Shown: positions 25,831 to 34,858, counted from the first letter of the stretch. The stretch is DNA of 64,000 nt from Pseudaminobacter soli (ex Li et al. 2025) (GCF_029892515.1 NZ_JARXVF010000010.1:62001-126000), one strand, 5' to 3'. Notes: generated by a model not told the origin, from the letters alone. A program made the numbers and translations.

Positions 25831-25929
25831 ATGCCTATGGACTCAATCATTGTTACGGTCTGCGTGACCGTTGTTTTCGTCGCCTTTGCCGCGGTCCTTG
25901 CCTTCGGGATGATAACATCCGGGAAGTGA
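25831..25929 (+). CDS. 32-residue single-pass membrane peptide
   Basis: Starts MPMDSIIVTVC and consists almost wholly of one membrane segment (about residues 6-27, IIVTVCVTVVFVAFAAVLAF) with a short basic tail (SGK). GAGGAC lies 7-12 nt before the ATG. Single-pass peptides of this type with the same kind of start are common in rhizobial genomes, but I cannot name a function. The rest of the 385-bp gap between the LysR gene and tRNA-Lys shows no other gene. Confidence 0.55.
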   Translation: MPMDSIIVTVCVTVVFVAFAAVLAFGMITSGK

Positions 25930-26024
25930 GAACGGTCCCCTCGAAGACGTGATCCGGAAGCGCCAACTAGCGCGATGCCTTCACAAGGTAAAAATCTAAT
26001 AGAATCAATCGGTGATTTTGGCGG

Positions 26025-26100
26025 TGGTGGGCTGGATGGGACTCGAACCCATGACCCCAGAATTAAAAGTTCCGTGCTCTACCATCTGAGCTACCAGCCC
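26025..26100 (-). tRNA. tRNA-Lys (anticodon UUU)
   Basis: A complete 76-nt cloverleaf on the minus strand with 5' GGGCTGG pairing with CCAGCCC at the 3' end. Anticodon stem CGGAA/TTCTG encloses loop CTTTTAA, so the anticodon is TTT. The T arm has ATGGG-TTCGAGT-CCCAT. A discriminator A is followed by an encoded CCA (26025-26027). It lies in a 548-bp gap between the 32-residue peptide and the BA14K gene. Confidence 0.97.
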
Positions 26101-26411
26101 TTCGCCAAGCCGCCCCTTCTGTCCGTTGCCGAACAAAATACCCTGAAACGCTGCAGATCGAAAATGCAGACGAGGTCCGCAATGTCTGTTTCTGGATCGT
26201 CGGCCGAAGCCTGGGTGGGCGTCTTCGTGAGCCGCCTGTGGCGACCGCGAGATTGCGGCGGAACATAGGGAGAGTGCTTCGGCCGGTCAACCGGAAAAAC
26301 GACCTTTCCAGCAGCTTGTTGGAAAAGGTGTCCGGACGCCGTCCGAAATCCCGTCCAGACACGGGATGAAAAGCAAAAATACCAGTATTATCAGTACCTT
26401 GGTCTTTTTCT
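26101..26411. other. intergenic region upstream of BA14K, no gene seen
   Basis: This stretch should hold the tRNA-Lys promoter on the minus strand. It has a small hairpin (ATCCCGT / ACGGGAT, 26348-26367). Open frames across it lack ribosome sites and family resemblance. Confidence 0.5.
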
Positions 26412-26437
26412 GGAACTAACGCAGCAAGCGAGACGTT
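26412..26437 (+). promoter_or_regulatory. EcfG-type general stress promoter of the BA14K gene
   Basis: GGAAC (26412-26416) and CGTT (26434-26437) are 17 nt apart, matching the EcfG/RpoE2 consensus exactly. The start of transcription would fall about 35 bp before the BA14K ATG. Confidence 0.7.
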
Positions 26438-26477
26438 GATGAATCGAGGGATGCTTATGCTTTCGTAGCAGGAGATT

Positions 26478-27092
26478 ATGATGAGTAAGCTTCTTTCGAG
26501 CCTCTGCGCCTCGTTTCTGTCGCTCTCCGTTGTCGTTTCTCCCATTGTGCCGGCTGGTGCGGGAGAGATAAACATTCCGAGGTCGGCAACGGTACAGCCA
26601 GACAACGCGGGCCTGCAGACAGTTCAGTATCGGAGACGTGCCGGCGGCGTACGTTGGCACGGACCGCGAGGTGGTGGCGCCGCGTGGCGCGGGCCTCGCG
26701 GAGTCCATGGCGTTCGGTGGCATCACGGATTCGGCGGCAGAAACGTCGTGCGGTGGCACGGGCCTCGCGGCCGCGGCCGCGTCGTGGGATGGCATGGAAT
26801 AGGCGGCAGACCGTTTGTGCGCGGTGGTGTATGGCGCGGCGGCAACTTCTACTGGCGCGGATATCGCGGCTTTCGCACTGCCCGGCCGGGCTTCCGCTTC
26901 TATAACGGCTGGTGGTTTCCACCGGCTGCTTTCGGTACCGCAGCGATCGTAGGTCCTCGGCCCACCTTCTATATGTCCAACCCGCACGCGCAGTGGTGCG
27001 CCAACCGCTTCATTTCGTATCGGGCTTCGGACAACACCTTCCAGCCATTCAATGGACCGCGGCGCCAGTGCGTGTCGCCCTTTGGCAGCTGA
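26478..27092 (+). CDS. BA14K family exported protein
   Basis: 204 residues with a signal peptide ([24 protein letters not shown]). The middle is Gly/Arg/Trp/His rich with repeats of the RWHGPRG kind at several places between residues 58 and 100. A hydrophobic [14 protein letters not shown] segment follows. The C-terminus is the BA14K signature: [19 protein letters not shown] with NGPRRQC. BA14K proteins were first described in Brucella as immunoreactive and lectin-like. Two adjacent ATG codons (26478, 26481) are both possible with the GGAG site. Preceded by an EcfG promoter and followed by a terminator, so it is a single-gene unit. Confidence 0.88.
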   Translation: MMSKLLSSLCASFLSLSVVVSPIVPAGAGEINIPRSATVQPDNAGLQTVQYRRRAGGVRWHGPRGGGAAWRGPRGVHGVRWHHGFGGRNVVRWHGPRGRGRVVGWHGIGGRPFVRGGVWRGGNFYWRGYRGFRTARPGFRFYNGWWFPPAAFGTAAIVGPRPTFYMSNPHAQWCANRFISYRASDNTFQPFNGPRRQCVSPFGS

Positions 27093-27113
27093 AGACCTGT
27101 CAGCAAGCACTCT

Positions 27114-27139
27114 GAGCCCGCATTCCACGATGCGGGCTC
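27114..27139 (+). terminator. terminator after the BA14K gene
   Basis: A perfect 10-bp stem (GAGCCCGCAT / ATGCGGGCTC) with a 6-nt loop is followed by TTT on the plus strand. It lies between the BA14K gene and the convergent glpK and could serve both. Confidence 0.8.
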
Positions 27140-27160
27140 TTTGATTCCAGGTCTTTGATT

Positions 27161-28654
27161 CTATGTCTTGCTGAGCGTGCGGCGAACGGCATCGCGCCAG
27201 CCTTTCAGCCTGGCCGAGCGTTGCCTCTCGTCCATCTTCGGTTCGAACCGGCGGTCGAGCGCCCAGGACTGGGCAAACGCCTTCTCGTCGGGCCACACCC
27301 CTGCCCGCGAGCCGGCAAGCCAGGCCGCGCCCAAGGCGGTGGTTTCCAATGTGGTCGGCCTGTCGACCGGCGCGTCGAGAATGTCGGCCAGGCGTTGCAT
27401 CGTCCAGTCCGACGCGACCATGCCGCCGTCGACGCGCAGAACCGTCTTGCCTGAGTTGACCTTCCAGTCCTTCCTCATCGCGTCGAGCAGGTCCCGCGTC
27501 TGGAAGGCGACCGATTCGAGCGCGGCGCGCGCGAATTCGGCCGGCCCGGTGTTGCGCGTCAGGCCGAATATCGCCCCCCGCGCCTCGGCATCCCAATGCG
27601 GAGCGCCCAGGCCGACGAAGGCAGGCACCAGATAGACGTCCTGAGCATCGTCGGCGTGGTTCGCGAGCTCGCCGCTGTGCTCGGCCTTGCCGATGACCTT
27701 GATGCCGTCACGCAGCCACTGAACGGCAGCACCAGCTACGAAGATCGAGCCTTCCAGCGCATAGGTGGTCTTGCCGTTCAGCCGGTAGGCGATCGTGGTC
27801 AGCAGCCTGTTCTTTGAGCGGACGAAATCGGCGCCCGTGTTGAGCAGCGCAAAGCAACCGGTGCCATAGGTCGACTTCATCATGCCAGGCTCGAAGCAAG
27901 CCTGGCCGATAGTGGCCGCCTGCTGGTCGCCGGCGACGCCCTTGATGGGGATTTCGGCGCCGAATAAGTCCTTGTCCGTCGAGCCGAAATCATCGGCGCA
28001 GTCCTTCACCTCCGGCAGCAGGGCTGCGGGAATGCGCAGGATCTCCAAAAGCTCCGGGTCCCAGGCGTTGGTGCGGATGTTGTAGAGCAGCGTGCGCGAA
28101 GCGTTGGTGGCATCGGTGGCGTGCACCTTGCCGCCTGTGAGCCCCCAGATGAGAAAGCTGTCGATCGTGCCCGCGAGCAACTCGCCCTTCTCCGCCCGCT
28201 TGCGCGCGCCCTTCACCTTGTCGAGCACCCAGGCGATCTTGGTTCCGGAGAAGTAGGGATCGAGCAGCAGGCCGGTCTTGCGCGCGAAAACCGGCTCAAG
28301 CCCCTGGGCCTTCAGCTTTCGGCAGAGCTGAGCGGTGCGGCGGTCCTGCCAGACGATGGCATTGTGGATCGGCTTTCCGGTCTGCCGGTCCCAGATCACC
28401 ACCGTTTCACGCTGGTTGGTGATTCCGATGGCGGCAATGTCGGCCGGCCGGCACTTGGCCCGCTGCAACGCTGTCCGGCAGGTGTCGACAACACTTTGCC
28501 AGATGTCTTCCGGATCGTGTTCGACCCAGCCGGAAGCCGGAAAATGCTGCGGAAACTCCTGCTGGCCGACCCCGATGGCGCGCCTGTTCTGATCAAAGAC
28601 GATGGCACGGCTCGATGTCGTGCCCTGATCGATTGCAAGCACCAAACCGTTCAT
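27161..28654 (-). CDS. glpK: glycerol kinase
   Basis: A 497-residue FGGY kinase phosphorylating glycerol to glycerol-3-phosphate. It starts with the ATP-binding signature [17 protein letters not shown] and has [30 protein letters not shown], the [10 protein letters not shown] loop and [16 protein letters not shown]. Length is normal. It lies 89 bp downstream of a DeoR/GlpR-type repressor on the same strand. The gap holds TTTCG repeats (28710-28728), which suggests repression by that regulator. Confidence 0.97.
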   Translation of the reverse strand: MNGLVLAIDQGTTSSRAIVFDQNRRAIGVGQQEFPQHFPASGWVEHDPEDIWQSVVDTCRTALQRAKCRPADIAAIGITNQRETVVIWDRQTGKPIHNAIVWQDRRTAQLCRKLKAQGLEPVFARKTGLLLDPYFSGTKIAWVLDKVKGARKRAEKGELLAGTIDSFLIWGLTGGKVHATDATNASRTLLYNIRTNAWDPELLEILRIPAALLPEVKDCADDFGSTDKDLFGAEIPIKGVAGDQQAATIGQACFEPGMMKSTYGTGCFALLNTGADFVRSKNRLLTTIAYRLNGKTTYALEGSIFVAGAAVQWLRDGIKVIGKAEHSGELANHADDAQDVYLVPAFVGLGAPHWDAEARGAIFGLTRNTGPAEFARAALESVAFQTRDLLDAMRKDWKVNSGKTVLRVDGGMVASDWTMQRLADILDAPVDRPTTLETTALGAAWLAGSRAGVWPDEKAFAQSWALDRRFEPKMDERQRSARLKGWRDAVRRTLSKT

Positions 28655-28709
28655 TCGCGCTCCCCTTCATGCAGTCGGCGCATACGAAGGGATGGCCGGA
28701 ACGAATGTC

Positions 28710-28728
28710 AAACGAAAAATACCGAAAC
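28710..28728. promoter_or_regulatory. candidate GlpR site before glpK
   Basis: AAACGAAAAATACCGAAAC, on the minus strand two TTTCG repeats, lies between the repressor gene and glpK. Repeats of TTTCG type are typical for DeoR-family GlpR operators, and the same motif recurs upstream of the repressor at 29524-29554. Confidence 0.5.
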
Positions 28729-28743
28729 TACCTGGATATGATT

Positions 28744-29508
28744 TCAAAGGCCGGTCTCGATTAGCTGGACCTCGGCCTCGCGGCAGATCCTGCGGATTTC
28801 CTCGCTGTTGCAGCGGTCGGTAATGAAGGTGTCGACCTGGGAGAGATGGCCGATTCGCACCGGCGCCATGCGTTCGAATTTTGTCGCGTCGGCGACCAGG
28901 ATGACATGGCGCGCATTGGCGATGATGGCCTGTGCGACTTTCACTTCGCGGAAATCGAAATCGAGCAGGCCGCCATCCTCGTCGATCGCCGACGTGCCGA
29001 TGACCGCGTAATCGACCTTGAACTGCTTGATGAAATCGACCGCCGCCTCGCCGACGATACCGCCGTCCGAGCCGCGGACAACGCCGCCCGAGATCACGAC
29101 CTCGATCTCAGGATAGACCCGCATCCTGTTGGCAACATTAATGTTATTGGTAATCACCATCAGGCCGGTGTGGTCGAGCAGGGCCTTGCTGACCGCTTCG
29201 GTGGTGGTGCCGATATTGATGAAGAGCGAAGCCTTGTCGGGAATCAGGCGGGCGGCGGCGCGGCCGATCGCATCCTTCTCCTCGGCCGCGATCTTGCGGC
29301 GTGCCTCGTATTCGACATTCTCGATTCCGGAGGGAAACAGCGCGCCGCCATGGATGCGGCTGAGCAGGCGCTGATCGCACAGATCGTTGAGATCCTTGCG
29401 GATTGTCTGCGGGGTAACGCCGAAATGGGCCGCGAGTTCATCGACCAGAACGCGGCCAGAATCCTTGGCCATCTGGATTATTTCGGCATGCCGCGGCGAC
29501 AGGAACAC
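28744..29508 (-). CDS. glpR: DeoR/GlpR-family repressor
   Basis: A 254-residue DeoR-family regulator with N-terminal HTH (about 20-57, VDELAAHFGVTPQTIRKDL) and a DeoR C-terminal sugar-phosphate sensor domain (about 75-235, with NIGTTTEAVSKAL and DYAVIGTSAIDEDGGLLDFD). It starts with GTG at 29508 after GGAG. Its position before glpK makes glycerol-3-phosphate the most likely effector. It probably regulates both itself and glpK through TTTCGTTT-type sites seen in both upstream gaps. Confidence 0.9.
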   Translation of the reverse strand: MFLSPRHAEIIQMAKDSGRVLVDELAAHFGVTPQTIRKDLNDLCDQRLLSRIHGGALFPSGIENVEYEARRKIAAEEKDAIGRAAARLIPDKASLFINIGTTTEAVSKALLDHTGLMVITNNINVANRMRVYPEIEVVISGGVVRGSDGGIVGEAAVDFIKQFKVDYAVIGTSAIDEDGGLLDFDFREVKVAQAIIANARHVILVADATKFERMAPVRIGHLSQVDTFITDRCNSEEIRRICREAEVQLIETGL

Positions 29509-29523
29509 AAGACAACTCCAGTC

Positions 29524-29554
29524 TTCGTTTCTGTCTATTCTAATGCAAAACGAA
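29524..29554. promoter_or_regulatory. candidate GlpR autoregulatory site
   Basis: TTCGTTT (29524-29530) and AAACGAA (29548-29554) form an inverted pair 16-46 bp upstream of the glpR start, sharing the TTTCG core with the site before glpK. Confidence 0.5.
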
Positions 29555-29565
29555 AGGCGGCGGAA

Positions 29566-29588
29566 GTTGGGCCGTCGGGCGGCCCAAC
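29566..29588 (-). terminator. hairpin after the PLP decarboxylase gene
   Basis: A perfect 9-bp stem (GTTGGGCCG / CGGCCCAAC) with a 5-nt loop lies 15 bp past the decarboxylase stop. No T run follows on the minus strand, so its strength is uncertain. Confidence 0.55.
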
Positions 29589-29602
29589 CACGTTATTCAC
29601 CG

Positions 29603-31012
29603 CTAAAGCATAGCCGCAATCTCGGTGATGACCGCAAAGGCGTCCCGCACATCCTGCTCGGTCGCCTCGAATTGGCCCGCCTGGAAGCGGATGGCGAAGC
29701 GGCCGTCGACGCGCGTCTGGGTGAGATAGATGCGGCCGTCGTCGTTGATGGCGTTGAGAAGCCGCTGGTTGTGCGCGTCGAGATCGGCAACGCCTGCCGG
29801 CGCATGGCGGAACGAAAACAGCGACAGCATGGGCTCGGTCACGATCTCGAAACCGGGCTCCTTGTCGAGTTGCGCCGCAAGAGCCTCCGTCCAGGCAACA
29901 TGGTTGCGGATCATCTGGCGCAGCCCTTCCAGCCCGTGCGCCCGCAGCAGGAACCACAGTTTTAGCGCGCGGAAGCGGCGGCCGAGCGGCACCGACCATT
30001 CCGAATAGTTGATGATGCCGTCCTTGCCGTGCGTCTTGAGATATTCGGGCTTGATGGCCAGCGTGCGGACGAGCACGTCGGGATCACGCACGAACTGCAC
30101 CGAGCAGTCAAACTGTGCGCCGAGCCATTTGTGCGGATTGAAGACGATCGAATCCACGCCTTCGATGCCGATCCAGAAATGCCGGAACTCCGGGCAGATC
30201 ATCGCCGACCCGGCCCAAGCCGCATCGACATGCAGATAGAGGCCGTATTTTTGCGCAATCGCCGCCACTGCGGCGATGTCGTCGGTGCCGCCGACGCTTG
30301 TGCCGCCCACGCAGGCGATGATGCCCGCCGGCAGGAAGCCGCTTTTCTTGTCGGCCAGGATTGCCGCTTCGAGTGCGGCCACATCCATCGCACGGAACTT
30401 TCCGCCGGCCGGAATGCGTACGAGATTGTCCTCGCCGACGCCGGAAACCCAGATGGCGCGGTCGATGGAGGTGTGAACCTGATCCGACGAATAGATGCGC
30501 AGGCCCGGCTGACCGGACAGGCCCTGCTTGTTGCCCTGCCAGTCAAGCGCGCGCTCGCGCATGCAAAGCACGGCAGCCAGCGTGGCCGAGGACGCGCTGT
30601 CCTGAATCACGCCCGAAAAGCCTTCGGGCAGCCCAAGCGCCTGGCGCAGCCAGTCGATGACTTTCGTTTCGAGCTCAGTGGCGGCCGGCGAGGTCTGCCA
30701 CAGCATGCACTGCGCGGCCATGACGGTGACGAGATATTCCGCAACCACCGAAACCGGAGCCGCATTGGCCGGGAAATAGGCGAAGAAGCGCGGATGCTGC
30801 CAGTGCGTCATGCCGGGCAGGATCTTCTCCTCGAAGTCGGCGAAGATCTGTTCCATCGGCTCGGCCATTTCGGGCGGAGAGGCCGCAATGCGCGCTGCGA
30901 CTTCGCCGGGCTGGGTCTGCGCCCTTACTGGCCGCTCACGCAGGGTTTCGCGATAATCCGCGCCCCAGTCGGCCGCCTTCCGCGACCAATGTCGAAATTC
31001 TTCGCCGTTCAA
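29603..31012 (-). CDS. PLP-dependent group II amino acid decarboxylase
   Basis: A 469-residue pyridoxal-phosphate enzyme of the aromatic-L-amino-acid (DDC) decarboxylase family. The PLP-binding lysine lies in FNPHKWLGAQFD, the Asp of DAAWAGSAMI holds the pyridine ring, and the substrate-binding region HPRFFAYFPANAAP is present. Substrate could be tyrosine, tryptophan, DOPA or phenylalanine; sequence alone does not decide. It starts with TTG at 31012, 4 nt after GGGAGGA; an ATG in between is out of frame. It follows tgt by 37 bp on the same strand, so it may be the last gene of the coaD-queA-tgt run. Confidence 0.9.
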   Translation of the reverse strand: MNGEEFRHWSRKAADWGADYRETLRERPVRAQTQPGEVAARIAASPPEMAEPMEQIFADFEEKILPGMTHWQHPRFFAYFPANAAPVSVVAEYLVTVMAAQCMLWQTSPAATELETKVIDWLRQALGLPEGFSGVIQDSASSATLAAVLCMRERALDWQGNKQGLSGQPGLRIYSSDQVHTSIDRAIWVSGVGEDNLVRIPAGGKFRAMDVAALEAAILADKKSGFLPAGIIACVGGTSVGGTDDIAAVAAIAQKYGLYLHVDAAWAGSAMICPEFRHFWIGIEGVDSIVFNPHKWLGAQFDCSVQFVRDPDVLVRTLAIKPEYLKTHGKDGIINYSEWSVPLGRRFRALKLWFLLRAHGLEGLRQMIRNHVAWTEALAAQLDKEPGFEIVTEPMLSLFSFRHAPAGVADLDAHNQRLLNAINDDGRIYLTQTRVDGRFAIRFQAGQFEATEQDVRDAFAVITEIAAML

Positions 31013-31049
31013 TTCATCCTCCCCTGGCCGGACCTAAGTCCGTTGCCCC

Positions 31050-32180
31050 CTATAGAGCAGAAATATCGCCCCTCGCCCAGCCTTCCGAAACCTCGGCCAC
31101 ATGCTCGGCAAACCTGCCCTGCTCGATCGCGTTGCGCAGGCCCTGCATCAGGCTCTGGTAGTAGGAAAGGTTGTTCCAGGTCAGCAGCATGGCGCCCAGC
31201 GCCTCCTGCGAACGAACCAGGTGATGCAGATAGGCGCGCGAATAGTCGCGCGCAGCCGGGCAATCGCTTTCCTCGTCGAGCGGGCGATGGTCGTCCGCAT
31301 GGCGGGCATTGCGCAGGTTCACCTTGCCGCGCCGCGTGTAGGCCAGGCCGTGGCGGCCGGCGCGGGTCGGCATCACGCAGTCGAACATGTCGATGCCGCG
31401 TGCGACCGATTTGACGATGTCGTCCGGCGTCCCGACGCCCATCAGATAGCGCGGCTTGTCGGCCGGGAGTTCGGGACAGGTGATATCGAGCATGTCGAGC
31501 ATCACGTCCTGCGGCTCGCCCACCGCGAGGCCGCCGACGGCATAACCCTTCAGCCCAAGGCTCGACAGCGACTGCGCCGAGCGCTCGCGCAGACGGGGAT
31601 TGTCACCGCCCTGCACGATGCCGAACATCGCCTTGCCGGGCTGGTCGCCGAAAGCGGTCTTGCAGCGCTCGGCCCAGCGCAGCGAAAGCTCCATGGCCCG
31701 CTCGATCTCGGGTTCCTTGGCCGGCAATGCCGTGCATTCGTCGAGCTGCATCTGGATGTCGGAATCGAGCAGCCCCTGGATCTCGATCGAACGTTCGGGC
31801 GACATCTCGTAGGGCGCGCCGTCGATATGCGAGCGAAAGGTGACGCCCTTCTCGGTGATCTTGCGCAGCTTCGACAGGGACATGACCTGGAAGCCGCCGG
31901 AATCGGTCAGGATCGGGTGGGGCCAGCGGGCGAATTCGTGCAGGCCGCCGAGTTTTGCCACGCGCTCGGCGCCGGGCCGCAGCATCAGGTGATAGGTGTT
32001 GCCGAGGATGATGTCGGCGCCCAGATCGCGCACCTGGTCCATATACATGGTCTTCACCGTGCCGCCGGTGCCCACGGGCATGAAGGCCGGGGTGCGGATG
32101 GTGCCGCGCGGCATGGTGATCTCGCCGCGCCGCGCCTTGCCGTCGGTAGCGAGGACTTTGAAGGTAAACTCGGTGCTCAT
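31050..32180 (-). CDS. tgt: tRNA-guanine transglycosylase (zinc-site-deficient)
   Basis: A 376-residue enzyme exchanging guanine-34 for preQ1 in tRNAs with GUN anticodons. It has the TIM-barrel blocks [32 protein letters not shown], and the nucleophile-containing [12 protein letters not shown]. The bacterial enzyme binds zinc through Cys-x-Cys-x2-Cys and a His 29 residues after the second Cys. Here those positions are Ser305, Cys307, Ala310 and Asn336 ([27 protein letters not shown]), so the zinc site is gone while the surrounding sequence is intact. The ATG overlaps the queA stop by 4 bp. Queuosine pathway with queA. Confidence 0.96.
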   Translation of the reverse strand: MSTEFTFKVLATDGKARRGEITMPRGTIRTPAFMPVGTGGTVKTMYMDQVRDLGADIILGNTYHLMLRPGAERVAKLGGLHEFARWPHPILTDSGGFQVMSLSKLRKITEKGVTFRSHIDGAPYEMSPERSIEIQGLLDSDIQMQLDECTALPAKEPEIERAMELSLRWAERCKTAFGDQPGKAMFGIVQGGDNPRLRERSAQSLSSLGLKGYAVGGLAVGEPQDVMLDMLDITCPELPADKPRYLMGVGTPDDIVKSVARGIDMFDCVMPTRAGRHGLAYTRRGKVNLRNARHADDHRPLDEESDCPAARDYSRAYLHHLVRSQEALGAMLLTWNNLSYYQSLMQGLRNAIEQGRFAEHVAEVSEGWARGDISAL

Positions 32181-33253
32181 TTATCGGTCCTGAACAGCAG
32201 GCTTGCGTCGCCGTAGGAATAGAAGCGGTAGCCGGTGTCGATCGCATGCCGGTAGGCATCGCGCATGGCTTCTAAGCCGCAGAAGGCAGAAACCAGCATG
32301 AACAGCGTCGAACGCGGCAGGTGGAAATTGGTCATCAGCACATCGACCGCCCGGAACTTGTAGCCGGGAGTGATGAAGATATCCGTGGCGCCTGACCAGG
32401 CGGTCATGGTGCCGTCCGGCGCTGCAGCGCTTTCCAGCAGGCGCAGCGAGGTGGTGCCGACGGCAATGACGCGGCGGCCTTCGGCGCGCGCGGCATTGAT
32501 GGCGGCCGCCGTCTCATTCGATACGTAGCCGATTTCGGCATGCATCTTGTGGTCGGCCGTGTCGTCGGCCTTCACCGGCAGAAAAGTGCCGGCGCCGACA
32601 TGCAGGGTCACGAAATGGCGTTCAACGCCGCGCGCGTCGAGCGCAGCGAACAGTTCGGGCGTGAAATGAAGACCGGCGGTAGGGGCGGCAACCGCGCCCT
32701 CTTCCCGCGCATAGACGGTCTGGTAGTCCTTGCGGTCCTGCTCGTCGTCCGGACGCTTGGAAGCGATGTAGGGCGGCAGCGGGATGTGGCCGACCGCGTG
32801 CAGCGCCTCGTCGAGCAGCGGACCGGACAGGTCGAAAGCCAGCAGCACCTCGCCCGCCTCGCCCTTTTCGACGACCGCGGCATCGAGCGCGCCGAGCATG
32901 CAGGCCTCGGCGCTATGGCCGAACTGGATGCGATCGCCCTCGGCCACGCGCTTACCGGGCCGCACAAATGCCTTCCAGCGGTCGGGACCGACGCGCATGT
33001 GCAAGGTGGCGTCGACATGCGCCACCGCCTCGCCGCGCTGGCGAATCCCCTTCAGCTGGGCGGGAATGACTTTGGTGTCGTTGAAGACGAGGACGTCGCC
33101 CGGCTCGAGCAGCGACGGCAGATCGCCCACACGCTTGTCCTCGAGCGGCTCGCCAGGGCGCACCAACAAAAGCCGCGCGGAATCGCGCGGCTCGGCCGGG
33201 CGAAGAGCGATGTGCTCTTCCGGTAGGTCGAAATCGAAAAGGTCTACGCGCAT
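32177..33253 (-). CDS. queA: S-adenosylmethionine:tRNA ribosyltransferase-isomerase
   Basis: A 358-residue enzyme that turns preQ1 in tRNA into epoxyqueuosine by transferring and isomerising the ribosyl of SAM. It starts [21 protein letters not shown] and has [44 protein letters not shown], and the late [17 protein letters not shown] block. It overlaps tgt by 4 bp and the preceding transporter gene by 1 bp, so translation is coupled in the order ydcZ-like, queA, tgt. Confidence 0.98.
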   Translation of the reverse strand: MRVDLFDFDLPEEHIALRPAEPRDSARLLLVRPGEPLEDKRVGDLPSLLEPGDVLVFNDTKVIPAQLKGIRQRGEAVAHVDATLHMRVGPDRWKAFVRPGKRVAEGDRIQFGHSAEACMLGALDAAVVEKGEAGEVLLAFDLSGPLLDEALHAVGHIPLPPYIASKRPDDEQDRKDYQTVYAREEGAVAAPTAGLHFTPELFAALDARGVERHFVTLHVGAGTFLPVKADDTADHKMHAEIGYVSNETAAAINAARAEGRRVIAVGTTSLRLLESAAAPDGTMTAWSGATDIFITPGYKFRAVDVLMTNFHLPRSTLFMLVSAFCGLEAMRDAYRHAIDTGYRFYSYGDASLLFRTDK

Positions 33254-33702
33254 CAGTAAAGTCGGATCATCAAGGCTCCGGCGAGCAGCAGCACCGCGCC
33301 GACGATGCGGCCCATGGAGATTTCGCGGACGGCCACGCCCAGGAAGCCGACGCGGTCAACCAGCATGCCAGCCAAGAGCTGTCCTGCCACCAGGAACGCC
33401 ATCAGCGCGGCCGCGCCGATGCGCGGCGTGAGAAACACCGAGCTCGTCACATAGACCGCGCCCAGCGCGCCACCGGCCAGGAACATCCAGGGAGCGGGCG
33501 CGCGCCAGTCGATCGCGAGCCCTTGGGTCCTTGTCGTGAAGAAGGTGATGAGGCTCAGCACCACCGCCCCGGCAAGGAAGGAAATGGCGGCCGCGGCGAC
33601 GGGCACGCCCAGCCCGCGCGCGAGCTGGGCATTGATCGGCGCCTGAATGGCGATGAAAGCGCCAGACAGGATACCGAGCATTGACCAGAGGATATTCGCC
33701 AC
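33253..33702 (-). CDS. DMT-superfamily exporter, YdcZ (DUF606) type
   Basis: A 149-residue hydrophobic protein with five membrane segments, of the short YdcZ/DUF606 family in the drug/metabolite transporter superfamily. It has the family pattern [19 protein letters not shown] near the start and [22 protein letters not shown] near the end. Substrate is unknown. It starts with GTG at 33702 after AAGGAAAA. Its stop overlaps the queA start by one base. Proteins of this size usually act as dimers. Confidence 0.88.
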   Translation of the reverse strand: MANILWSMLGILSGAFIAIQAPINAQLARGLGVPVAAAAISFLAGAVVLSLITFFTTRTQGLAIDWRAPAPWMFLAGGALGAVYVTSSVFLTPRIGAAALMAFLVAGQLLAGMLVDRVGFLGVAVREISMGRIVGAVLLLAGALMIRLY

Positions 33703-33715
33703 GGCCGTATTTTCC

Positions 33716-34231
33716 TTATTCGGCGACGTCAGCCGCGACCTTCATCGACACGATCTTGTCGGGATCCTGAACCGGCTCGCCGCGCTTGATCTTGTCGACA
33801 TTCTCCATGCCTTCGATGACCTGGCCCCAGACCGAGTACTGGCGGTTGAGGAAGCCGGCGTCGTCGAAGCAGATGAAGAACTGCGAGTTGGCGGAGTTCG
33901 GGTTCTGCGCACGGGCCATCGAGCAGGTGCCGCGGCCGTGGTTGGCGTTGGAGAACTCGGCCTTCAGGTCCGGCTTGTCGGAGCCGCCCATGCCGGCGCG
34001 GGCCGGGTTGAAGTTCGGGCCATCGGACTTGCCGAACTTGACGTCGCCGGTCTGGGCCATGAAGCCGTCGATGACGCGGTGGAACACGACGCCGTCATAG
34101 GCGCCTTCGCGTGCCAGTTCCTTGATGCGGCCGACGTGGCCGGGAGCGAGGTCGGGGAGGAGTTCAATGACAACCCTGCCCTTCGTGGTCTCCATGATGA
34201 GCGCGTTTTCGCGATCCTTGATTTCGGCCAT
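33716..34231 (-). CDS. peptidyl-prolyl isomerase, cytoplasmic cyclophilin
   Basis: A 171-residue cyclophilin-type isomerase with no signal peptide. It has the active-site blocks FHRVIDGFMAQTGD and SMARAQNPNSANSQFFICFDD. It forms a neighbouring pair with the periplasmic cyclophilin gene 24 bp upstream; the two are near duplicates of one core with different compartments. Equivalent to E. coli PpiB. Confidence 0.95.
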   Translation of the reverse strand: MAEIKDRENALIMETTKGRVVIELLPDLAPGHVGRIKELAREGAYDGVVFHRVIDGFMAQTGDVKFGKSDGPNFNPARAGMGGSDKPDLKAEFSNANHGRGTCSMARAQNPNSANSQFFICFDDAGFLNRQYSVWGQVIEGMENVDKIKRGEPVQDPDKIVSMKVAADVAE

Positions 34232-34255
34232 GTCAGATTCCTTTCCGGATGCCAG

Positions 34256-34843
34256 TTACTTGCCGTCGCCGGCGATGCGCACCTTGACCATGCGATCAGG
34301 TTCGCTGACAACCCCGTTGGCGGCGGGATCACCCTTTTTTATCTTGTCGACGAGTTCCATGCCGCTCTCGACATTGCCGACGATGGTGTAATTGCCGTCG
34401 AGGCCGGGGTTCGGAGCATACATGATGAAGAACTGCGAGTTCGCCGAATTCGGGTTCTGCGCACGCGCCATGCCGACGGTGCCGCGCGCATAGTGCTCGG
34501 TGGAGAACTCGGCCGGCAGGTTGGGCAGATCCGAGCCACCGGTGCCGGCACGGTCCGCGTCAAAGCCCTTGGCCATGTTGCCGAACTTTACGTCGCCGGT
34601 CTGGGCCATGAAGCCGTCGATGACGCGGTGGAAGGCGACATTGTCGTAAGCGCCTTCGCGCACGAGCCTCTTGATCTGCGCGACATGCTTGGGCGCCAGG
34701 TCCGGCCGCAACGCGATGGTGACGTCGCCGTCCTTGAGCGTGACGATCATGGTGTTGTCGGGATCGGCCGCCCAGGCAGGAAGCGAGGCGCCGACGAGAC
34801 CGGCCATGACGACGAATGACGAAGCGAGCCGTTTGAACTGCAT
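34256..34843 (-). CDS. peptidyl-prolyl isomerase, exported cyclophilin
   Basis: A 195-residue cyclophilin with an N-terminal signal peptide (LASSFVVMAGLVGASLPAWA, cut about residue 26). The core has FHRVIDGFMAQTGDV and GMARAQNPNSANSQFFIMY. It should act in the periplasm (E. coli PpiA type). It lies 15 bp after coaD and 24 bp before the cytoplasmic paralogue. Confidence 0.95.
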   Translation of the reverse strand: MQFKRLASSFVVMAGLVGASLPAWAADPDNTMIVTLKDGDVTIALRPDLAPKHVAQIKRLVREGAYDNVAFHRVIDGFMAQTGDVKFGNMAKGFDADRAGTGGSDLPNLPAEFSTEHYARGTVGMARAQNPNSANSQFFIMYAPNPGLDGNYTIVGNVESGMELVDKIKKGDPAANGVVSEPDRMVKVRIAGDGK

Positions 34844-34858
34844 GAAGGGTCTCTCCCT

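Noticed and set aside
25692-25952. 86-codon frame after the LysR gene
   Set aside because: Composition is Arg/Cys-biased and it overlaps the better-supported 32-residue peptide in another frame.
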